DNA of 64,000 bases from Megalopta genalis. Its lineage: Eukaryota > Arthropoda > Insecta > Hymenoptera > Halictidae. The stretch is from assembly GCF_051020955.1 (NCBI RefSeq), contig NW_027476693.1, positions 62,001 through 126,000 of the forward strand, read 5' to 3'. The notes below the pieces were generated by a model that was not told where the DNA came from, searched no databases, and was given only the letters and a program-made list of their open reading frames with translations. The first letter of the stretch is position 1. Every line of letters begins with the position of its first letter. Positions 35,626 to 42,124 of this stretch are shown here, piece after piece. Made by a program: the position numbers and the translations under genes.

Positions 35626-35680
35626 ATCGAGTGGGAGCACGATGTGACATCGACACCTCTTACCGTCCAAATGAGCTGGA

Positions 35681-36373
35681 TCACAGCACGACGAATTCCT
35701 TAAATCCGCGTCTGTAACGTCCTCGGTTCACAGGGCTGTCTTTGTCGATTACAAGGAATTCATACTTGTTTCGCCAACACCTTGAACAAACTGCGTTGAA
35801 ACTTTCGAACGACATATCAGTATTCACATGATCCTGATGAACGTGTCGCAGATTCATGGCATCTTGATTGAATAGAATCAATAGATTGGCATTGTCGCGA
35901 ATCAAATGTTTGGGTATTCTCGCGTATGATTGCGACAGATAGAAACAATCGACGTGCGAATGTCTGCCCATCGCGAAATATTCTCTCATAACGTCCTGTT
36001 CATCACAAGCAACGTCGTCGAAGATAAATATCGAATTCGGTCGAGCATCCGCCGGGGGAATCACGTCCGCGTTGTCCGAATAGGCAAAGTAACCTACGTC
36101 CTTGCCTACATGCGAGAACAAGTTGTTCAAGTATTGATATTTTGGTTGACGTACCGATTTCGAATACACATACACATTTGCGAATCGCAGTCCATTCGAG
36201 CTTTCCAACAGGCTAATCATGACGTTCGTTTTACCACATCCTGACGGGCCGCTTATCACGCATCGTATAGTACTCGGTAGCAATGGCCCATGCTTCCGAA
36301 TTATCTCGTCATGGTCGTCGAACGTGCGGTAGGTCGGAACCCGGATATTCAAGGACTGTCGTACGAAACGCAT
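35681..36373 (-). CDS. FtsK/HerA-type DNA packaging ATPase
   Basis: 230 aa, ATG at 36373. It is expected to power loading of the element's DNA into capsids. Walker A is GPSGCGKT (residues 42-49) and Walker B is SIFIFDDV (114-121). A YLSQSYARIPKHLIRDNA segment (about 146-163) provides the glutamine/arginine sensor region typical of this family in Polintons, virophages and adenovirus-like elements. The C-terminal half is short and basic. It is first in a minus-strand series (ATPase, DUF8207-like, coiled coil, fibres, integrase) and divergent from the protease, with a hairpin-bearing minisatellite between them. No break is visible. Confidence 0.93.
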   Translation of the reverse strand: MRFVRQSLNIRVPTYRTFDDHDEIIRKHGPLLPSTIRCVISGPSGCGKTNVMISLLESSNGLRFANVYVYSKSVRQPKYQYLNNLFSHVGKDVGYFAYSDNADVIPPADARPNSIFIFDDVACDEQDVMREYFAMGRHSHVDCFYLSQSYARIPKHLIRDNANLLILFNQDAMNLRHVHQDHVNTDMSFESFNAVCSRCWRNKYEFLVIDKDSPVNRGRYRRGFKEFVVL

Positions 36374-36552
36374 GCTCTCTCTCGACTGTCTTTTGTTATG
36401 CTAAATTTTCTTCTCGAACGATAAGGTATTTATACGAGGACTCAAGCATCATAGATATCAGTCTTCTCGTATTCAAATGATAGAGCACATCTCCATGTAA
36501 CTAACGCACGTACATTTTTTTTGTTCATTATCAATCAAAGAATTTTTGACAT

Positions 36553-36762
36553 AACAGCTTCATATACCGCTACAGACTGGTAAGAAACAGCTCTGTATAC
36601 CGCTACAGACTGGTATAAACAGCTCTGTATACCGCTATAGACTGGTAAGAAACAGCTCTGTATACAGCTCTGTATACCGCTACAGACTGGTATAAACAGC
36701 TCTGTATACCGCTATAGACTGGTAAGAAACAGCTCTGTATACCGCTACAGACTAGTAAAAAA
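36553..36762. repeat. Minisatellite with hairpin units between divergent ATPase and protease genes
   Basis: Six units of 31-33 bp, ACAGCTCTGTATACCGCTAC followed by AGACTGGTAAGAA or AGACTGGTATAA, plus one partial unit. Five units contain TCTGTA-TACCGC-TACAGA or TCTGTA-TACCGC-TATAGA, a six-pair stem with a constant loop (the second form pairs through G-U in RNA). Units 2-3 and 4-5 are a duplicated dimer. It lies in the shared promoter region of the divergent genes. Confidence 0.85.
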
Positions 36763-36783
36763 CATTTCCTGACAAGATTAGGT

Positions 36784-37458
36784 ATGAGTCTGATAAGGAA
36801 GAAGGGTCGACGAGCGGTTAAGGGGAAGAAGAAGAAGAACGACAGTAGCTACAATATTGGAAGAATTCTACCAATTGCCAAACGAGGTGGTTTTCTACCG
36901 CTGCTGTTTCCTGCTTTGGGAGCTTTGGGGGCATTGTCAGGCGGTGCTGCTGCAGTGGCTAAAACGATAAACGAGGCGAAAGCTGCGAAGAAACAATTGG
37001 AAGAATTGGAACGACACAATCGTGCCATGGAGGGCCGTGGAGTGTATCTCGCACCATACAAGCGTGGGAAAGGAATAAAGAAAAAAAAAGGAAGACGAAA
37101 CAAAAAAGTAGATAACTCAACGACGGATCTTGAATTGAAAATTGCCTGTAGAAAATTACCACATTTTCGCGGAGTTTTCATGCTCGATGCATTGCCCAAT
37201 AAAATATGGATGAATGAACGAGGAATAGTCAATCTGGATAGCAGTCATGGTCCAGGAACACACTGGGTTGCATATATAAAGCAGAAGTCGCGAATCAGCT
37301 ACTTCGATAGTTTTGGAAATCTTCAACCACCAATCGAATTAATTCGATACTTCGGACCGAACGTGGTAATCTCATACAATCGCAAGAATTATCAAAATTA
37401 CAACGAAAGCGTATGTGGACAATTGTGCGTAAAATTTTTGCGAGAATCTCTGACATAG
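36784..37458 (+). CDS. Adenain-like cysteine protease with N-terminal hydrophobic region
   Basis: 224 aa, ATG at 36784. The C-terminal half is the capsid-maturation protease fold: catalytic His160 (GTHWVAYI), Asp175 (YFDSFG) and Cys211 (SVCGQLC), in the order and context of adenovirus-type proteases. The N-terminal half differs: a basic start, a glycine/alanine-rich hydrophobic helix (GGFLPLLFPALGALGALSGG, residues 35-54), then a charged helix. It resembles a small membrane-active or core protein joined to the protease. Between them MEGRG (residues 82-86) fits the adenain cleavage consensus (M/I/L)xGx-G, so self-release is plausible. It heads a plus-strand morphogenesis series with the minor and major capsid genes. 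Confidence 0.9.
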   Translation: MSLIRKKGRRAVKGKKKKNDSSYNIGRILPIAKRGGFLPLLFPALGALGALSGGAAAVAKTINEAKAAKKQLEELERHNRAMEGRGVYLAPYKRGKGIKKKKGRRNKKVDNSTTDLELKIACRKLPHFRGVFMLDALPNKIWMNERGIVNLDSSHGPGTHWVAYIKQKSRISYFDSFGNLQPPIELIRYFGPNVVISYNRKNYQNYNESVCGQLCVKFLRESLT

Positions 37459-37489
37459 CATTTTTAATCATTCTACCGCCGCTGCAAGA

Positions 37490-38218
37490 ATGTCTTACAC
37501 GTTCACGTTATCGGGAAGAAGTAGCGTCTTATCGTCCAAGTACTTCCCGCCTATAGATCTGAGCAATGCCAACTACGAACTGGGTCTGCTCGATTTGCAA
37601 ACTTATTACACAATACCAAACATCAGTTCGAATATTGGAAACAATAAATTTTATTTCGACGACAAAGATGAAGAGATAAGCATTCCAGATGGTTCGTACG
37701 AACTGGAGGCGATCAACGCTTACTTGAGGCGCGAGATAAGCATGCGGTATCCTGCAGCCAAAGATAAGAACGATCCGGAATACCCGCTGATCTTGCGAGC
37801 GAACAACAATACTATGAAAAGCGAAATTAAAAGCGCATATAAGATAAATTTTACAAAGCCTAATAACGTGGGCCCTATTCTAGGATTCTCTATGAATCGT
37901 GTTTTATCGCCAAACACATGGCATATATCGGACACCCCCGTGAATATCATTAATACGAATATTATTCGAATAGAATGCAACGTAACCACCGGTTCGTACG
38001 ATAACGGGAAACTGGTTCACACGATACACGAATTCGCGCCCAACGTGTCGCCAGGGTATAAAATATCGGAAACGCCGGCACGAGTCATTTACCTTCCGAT
38101 CGCCACACGGTCAATGGATGATTTAACGATTCGCATTGTGGACCAGTCGGGACGTTTAATTGATTTTCGAAACGAAGAAATCACGATACGATTGCACGTT
38201 CGTCGAACCATCTCATAA
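37490..38218 (+). CDS. Minor capsid protein (penton-like, single jelly roll)
   Basis: 242 aa, ATG at 37490, 31 bp after the protease stop. The sequence matches the Polinton minor capsid family: MSYTFTLSGRSS start, YELGLLDLQTYYTIPNI near residues 29-45, ILGFSMNRVLSP, and a C-terminal DLTIRIVDQSGRLIDFRNEE strand pair. It is expected to form pentameric vertices. The C-terminal part is beta-rich with no membrane segment. Intact. Confidence 0.88.
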   Translation: MSYTFTLSGRSSVLSSKYFPPIDLSNANYELGLLDLQTYYTIPNISSNIGNNKFYFDDKDEEISIPDGSYELEAINAYLRREISMRYPAAKDKNDPEYPLILRANNNTMKSEIKSAYKINFTKPNNVGPILGFSMNRVLSPNTWHISDTPVNIINTNIIRIECNVTTGSYDNGKLVHTIHEFAPNVSPGYKISETPARVIYLPIATRSMDDLTIRIVDQSGRLIDFRNEEITIRLHVRRTIS

Positions 38219-38236
38219 CCTCGGTAAAGAAACGTC

Positions 38237-38392
38237 ATGCTAATTCACAATAATACGCCAAGCTTCAAAGACGGTGTATCGTTCCAAAATAATAATAATA
38301 ATAACAATAGTAATAAGGAGAATAAGACGAGGAAATTAACTGCACGAAACGTTAAATATCTACAATCTTTGGGATTTGTCGTCAACAAGTAA
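38237..38392 (+). CDS. Small basic protein between the capsid genes (51 aa)
   Basis: A short ORF with ATG at 38237, 18 bp after the minor capsid stop, ending 17 bp before the major capsid ATG. It has an asparagine run (AAT/AAC microsatellite) and a basic C-terminus, KLTARNVKYLQSLGFVVNK. Similar short 'LTxxNxKFLxSLG' ends occur in small proteins at this place in insect Polintons, from memory. The tight packing between two capsid genes supports it being real. Possible roles are capsid cementing or DNA condensation; neither is shown. Confidence 0.6.
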   Translation: MLIHNNTPSFKDGVSFQNNNNNNNSNKENKTRKLTARNVKYLQSLGFVVNK

Positions 38393-38409
38393 TCGCACGC
38401 CCTCGCATC

Positions 38410-39651
38410 ATGTCGTATGACATTTTGAACATCTCCGAAGCACCGATCTTCGACAATCGAATAACTAAGATCGAACTGCACACCTACAATCCGTACGCCA
38501 ACACTACGTTTGGAAACAGCGATGAGATAAGAATACCCATTCAACATCAAGACTTGTACACTCTTCCGTGTAAAAGCTTCCTATACGTGGAGGGAAGACT
38601 CAGCCTACCGGGAGGATTGGCAAACGACACGGTAGCTCTAGACAACAATGCGGTGGCGTTTATGTTCGACGAGATACGTTACGAACTGAACGGAGTGGAA
38701 ATCGATCGGTCCAGAAATCCCGGTACAACGACGACCTTGAAGAATTATGCGAGTCTGAACATTACGAAGAACAACGCGCTGTCCAACGCAGGCTGGATGT
38801 ACAGGAACGATGATCAACGGAGGAAAAATCTCATCGCAACGCCTACGAATTTTCGAAATTTCAACTTTTGCGTGCGTATGAACACATTGCTAGGCTTCTG
38901 CGAAGATTACAAACGCGTTGTAATAAATGCTCGGCACGAATTGATTTTGATTCGCGCGCGCAACGACGCTAACGCGCTACGAAGCTGGTCCGACAATGTG
39001 AAACCTGTCCTGGATTTGTATAAAATTCAATGGAGAATGCCACACGTCGCTTTGGATGAAATACACAAGTTGTCGATGCTGCGTATTCTTGAGAGCGAAA
39101 GATCGATCAGCATGAGTTTCCGTTCGTGGGAACTGTACGAATATCCGATGCTGCAAACAACCACGAAGCACACGTGGGCGATAAAAACGGCTCCGCAAAT
39201 GGAAAAACCGCGATACGTGATATTCGCGTTACAAACCGAAAGGAAAAATGATTTAAAGAAAAACGCTACCCAATTCGATTCCTGCTTCTTATCTAATATT
39301 CGACTTTACTTGAACTCGGAAATGTATCCCTACGACGATTTGAACATCGATTTCGAAAAGGATAAGTACGCGTTGCTCTACGACATGTACGCGAAATTTC
39401 AAGAGTCCTATTATGAAAAAAACGACGGTGAGGTGTTACTGAATACAATCGATTTTCTACTGTATGGACCGTTCGTAGTCATCGATTGCTCGCGACAAAA
39501 CGAAGCGCTGAAAAATGCGACCATCGACGTGCGAATCGAATTCGAATGTCGAAAGGATGTCCTACCTTCGACGGCTGCATACTGCTTGATGATACACGAC
39601 TGCATCGTGGAATACAACCCGTTGACGAGCATTGTTAGAAAAATTATATAA
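38410..39651 (+). CDS. Major capsid protein (double jelly roll)
   Basis: 413 aa, ATG at 38410. Recognisable Polinton major capsid features: FDNRITKIELHTYNPYA near the N-terminus, LYVEGRLSLP, FMFDEIRYELNGVEID (residues about 79-94), FRNFNFCVRMNTLLGFCEDY in the middle, RMPHVALDE, and a C-terminal GPFVVIDCSRQNEALKNA segment. The length fits a double-jelly-roll protein forming pseudohexameric trimers. It is last in the protease, minor capsid, small protein, major capsid series. No frameshift or stop was seen. Confidence 0.92.
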   Translation: MSYDILNISEAPIFDNRITKIELHTYNPYANTTFGNSDEIRIPIQHQDLYTLPCKSFLYVEGRLSLPGGLANDTVALDNNAVAFMFDEIRYELNGVEIDRSRNPGTTTTLKNYASLNITKNNALSNAGWMYRNDDQRRKNLIATPTNFRNFNFCVRMNTLLGFCEDYKRVVINARHELILIRARNDANALRSWSDNVKPVLDLYKIQWRMPHVALDEIHKLSMLRILESERSISMSFRSWELYEYPMLQTTTKHTWAIKTAPQMEKPRYVIFALQTERKNDLKKNATQFDSCFLSNIRLYLNSEMYPYDDLNIDFEKDKYALLYDMYAKFQESYYEKNDGEVLLNTIDFLLYGPFVVIDCSRQNEALKNATIDVRIEFECRKDVLPSTAAYCLMIHDCIVEYNPLTSIVRKII

Positions 39652-40181
39652 ATGCGAAAAATAATATTGTAAACTAATACGATTTTTTGAAAAATATACA
39701 TGCCCTATCATAAAAATGTTCTCTCTTCACCCCCCTGAACGAACCGCTAACCGAATAGCTACAATAAGAAAATAACTATAATTTTTAGGGAAATTTTGGA
39801 TAGGATTGTGGGTATTTTAAAAAAATGTATATTAATATATGTTAAATAAATCCTTTTATTAAAATCCTTTTTACTACAAATTTTAAAACATGATCGACAT
39901 CAATATATATATAATCTTCCTCTTCTTTCGCAAGAAATAACTATAATTTTTAGGGAAATTTTGGATAGGATTGTGGGTATTTTAAAAAAATGTATATTAA
40001 TATATGTTAAATAAATCCTTTTTATTACAATCTTTTTTACTAAAAATTTTGAAACATGATCGACATCAATATATATATATAATCTTCTTCTTCTTCTTTC
40101 GCCAACGCGTCGCGTTGATGGCAATCGCAAGCTTTCTCCTCCTCCTCCACCTCCTTCTCCTCCTCCTTCTCCTCCTCCTCC
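39652..40181. repeat. Intergenic region with 165-bp tandem duplication
   Basis: AAATAACTATAATTTTTAGG ... TTCTTTCGC occurs at 39770 and again at 39935 with few differences. Each copy contains AATAAA in TTAAATAAATCC, usable as poly(A) signals for the major capsid transcript. Toward 40090-40185 a CTCCTCCTC microsatellite begins, homologous to the glutamate-coding repeat near 40768-40820, and belongs to the duplicated BIR locus. No gene is convincing here. Confidence 0.8.
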
Positions 40182-41140
40182 TCAGGATGACGCTCTTAAT
40201 TTAAAAAAATCATTATTAAAAATAAATTTTAATTTCTTTTTAAAATAACATTTGTTGTACATACCTCTTCTCATCCATGGTATAATCGTAGATTCCGCAC
40301 TCGTCCACACCGCTTCTTGATGATGATATCGACATGATTGTGGGATGAGCATCGATCGGCACGTTGCCACAATTTTCCCCCAGTACATATGGGCAGTTTC
40401 TGGACCAGAAGTGATGCTCCGACATAGCCCTGTCGTTATGTTGCCACCGATGCAATTCGATGTCGCATGCAAAACATGCGACAAAATCGTCTTGACCCAG
40501 ATAGTAAAATCCTGCGGCTGCAAGCTCCTCCGGCTGAATATACTCAATTGGCCAGAATTCGAAACTTCGAAGTCTATCCTCCTCGCGTCGATAGTCCATC
40601 ATTATCTCTTTCTGCAAAGAAAAAGGTATCGTGGAAATGAAAAAAATAATAGTAACTAAAAAAGGAAAAAATACGTTACCTTCCATGAACTACTTCCAAA
40701 GGACGCGCTCCTCGCTGAGGGCACAGTGATACTGAGCCGTTGATTGCAATCGCAGTCTTCCGCGTCCTCCTCCTCCTCCTCCTCCTCCTCCACCTCCTCC
40801 TCCTCCTCCTCCTCCTCCTCTTCAAGAAGACCCTGTTAATTAAAAAATAATCATTATTAAAAAATAAATTTTAATTTTTTTAAATTTTAATTTTTTTAAA
40901 TAATTATTACACATACCTCTTCTCATGGTAATCGCAAACCGCCTCTTGCTTAAACTTTGTATTAAATTTTTTTATTCGTCGTTTGACGTCACCACCTTCG
41001 ACGCTGATAATCCATCTTCCCTCTCTAAAAAGAAGATGTAGTAGAAAGACAATGAAAATCATTTTTGTAAATAAATAAATAAAAAGAAAAAATTACCTTT
41101 TAATTTAAGCAGCCATTCTCTAAAAACGCGAACCTCACTC
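40085..41140 (-). repeat. Degenerate tandem duplication of the exonuclease end and BIR locus
   Basis: On the minus strand, about 41140-40830 and 40830-40190 are homologous in order: a TATCACTGT...CTCAGCGAG segment (YHC.LSE.RV), a donor and intron, GATGGA(T/C)TATC, the AGAAGAG|GTATGT donor, an AT-rich intron with TTTTTAATAATGAT, and a GAG-repeat exon. A third partial unit (GAGGAGG...TGCGATTGCCATCAACGCG) lies at 40185-40085. In the first unit the BIR-coding body is missing; in the second the exonuclease-like end is interrupted by TAG. The functional copies are therefore complementary. Confidence 0.7.
40182..40602 (-). CDS. BIR-domain (IAP-like) protein, about 116 aa
   Basis: The exon at 40265-40611 encodes one complete BIR fold: DRLRSFEFWP, LAAAGFYYLGQDDFVACFAC and H(x6)C, so the zinc ligands are C-x2-C...H...C. 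BIR proteins bind caspases or IAP antagonists and block apoptosis, or act in mitosis (survivin type). Donor GTATGT after 40265 and acceptor at 40195-40196 lead to a 13-nt last exon with stop at 40182-40184. No RING domain follows. The first ATG in the BIR exon is 40602. An upstream exon at 40680-40832 with good splice sites joins in frame and would add a poly-glutamate and CDCNQ segment, but its start is not found. The unspliced frame to 40686 only reads through the intron. It lies between the capsid genes and the exonuclease-like gene. Confidence 0.8.
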
Positions 41141-41496
41141 AAACAGCAATGATATTTTTTACTTGATTTTCTCTTCGATATCCAGCAATGCAGCCTGCAC
41201 GGGCTATTGAATTTCCCATATGACGGGTCGGTTATTAAAATATCGTATTTCGGGCAACCAAAATCCTCCAGATTTCTTAATCTCATTCCAATTTTTAATA
41301 AAATATCCCGTTCAATATTTCCCCCTTTATACCCAATTATGGGGTTTTTATATGACCGTGTGAATTCTCTTATAATATACTTGATATCCTCGCCCCGATA
41401 ATTAATTTTACCGCTAAAATTTTTAAATGGTATTCCATGGACGAAGTTTGTTACGTACCATACACCTTTGCGATCTTGCATTGTTAAATCATTATA

Positions 41497-41501
41497 ATTG
41501 T
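41497..41501. other. Left target-site duplication of the BEL element
   Basis: ATTGT immediately before the 5' LTR, matching 46591-46595 after the 3' LTR. Five bp fits BEL/Pao integrases. Confidence 0.93.
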
Positions 41502-41741
41502 TGTTTCGGCCGAATCGCGGACCGCGGGTCAACGCACGCTCGACTTTCGATGTACGCCGTCTCGCCGTTTTTGTCGAATAAACGGCGAGGCGGCAAGACA
41601 ATAACACGATCGACGTGCGTTGGCCCGACCGTCAAACGCTCGCCTCGGCCTAATTGTATACATGCAGCGTTTTTGCCTTAGGAGGCAATGACCGGCTTTC
41701 GACACCTGACGATGCGTCACCTTGAGCATCGGCCAGGTGTC

Positions 41742-41749
41742 TATATATA
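41742..41749 (+). promoter_or_regulatory. TATA box of the BEL LTR promoter
   Basis: TATATATA directly follows a hairpin-forming inverted repeat (GACACCTG...CAGGTGTC, 41701-41741). Transcription should start about 30 bp downstream, near 41775, placing the three CGT-loop hairpins in the transcribed R/U5 region. The same arrangement is in the 3' LTR, 4,585 bp downstream. Confidence 0.7.
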
Positions 41750-41834
41750 CTGCCGCAAAGTAATAACGGCGAGATTCTCCAAGATATCGATATAGCGAAC
41801 AGACAGTTTAATTTAGCGCCCCTTGCGCCGATAC

Positions 41835-41907
41835 GAAGCCGTGCTTCAGTTTTTATAGTCCAGTCGTAGCCGTGCTACACTGCATACGCCGAACGGAGCC
41901 GTGCTCC
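41835..41907 (+). other. Three serial RNA hairpins with compensatory stems
   Basis: GAAGC-CGT-GCTTC (41835-41847), GTAGC-CGT-GCTAC (41866-41878) and GGAGC-CGT-GCTCC (41895-41907), spaced 31 and 29 bp. The core AGC-CGT-GCT is constant except for the middle stem pairs, which change on both sides together (AA/TT, TA/TA, GA/TC). This suggests selection for pairing. Also present at 46420-46492 in the 3' LTR. Confidence 0.75.
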
Positions 41908-42005
41908 AAAAGCTTGTAAATCAAAGGACGGTGGAGTCCAAAACAATAAATCGCGTGTCGTCTCCTCCCGAATTCCGGCGTTTTAATTTTGTGCCGTGCG
42001 CAACA

Positions 42006-42025
42006 TTTCTGGTCCTTCGAGCCGG
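42006..42025 (+). other. Probable primer-binding region of the BEL element
   Basis: Directly after the 5' LTR: TTTCT then GGTCCTTCGAGCCGG. A GGTCCTTCGA.CCGG motif at this position is familiar from insect BEL/Pao elements; the cognate tRNA was not identified. Confidence 0.45.
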
Positions 42026-42124
42026 ATTCCGGAGACGACACAGGAGAGATAAAACATCTCCATCAACAGCGTCGATCACGCAGTCGATCGACGCATACGA
42101 GTCTCTATAACACTGCTGGTCAAC

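Larger units (their letters stand above)
41502..42005 (+). repeat. 5' LTR of BEL element
   Basis: TGTTTCGGCC...GCGCAACA, 504 bp. Contains a TATA box (TATATATA, 41742-41749), a perfect ATATCGATAT palindrome at 41784-41793 near the expected start of transcription, several inverted repeats in U3, and three hairpins at 41835-41907. AATAAA lies near 41944. Confidence 0.97.

Noticed and set aside
40603..40686. Signal peptide on the BIR protein (MEGNVFFPFLVTIIFF)
   Set aside because: It is intron sequence (GTAACG ... TTTCTTTGCAG) read through; splicing removes it.
41497..41607. Apparent N-terminal extension of the exonuclease-like ORF into the LTR
   Set aside because: Those residues come from the BEL LTR; the true N-terminal part is at 46591-46722.
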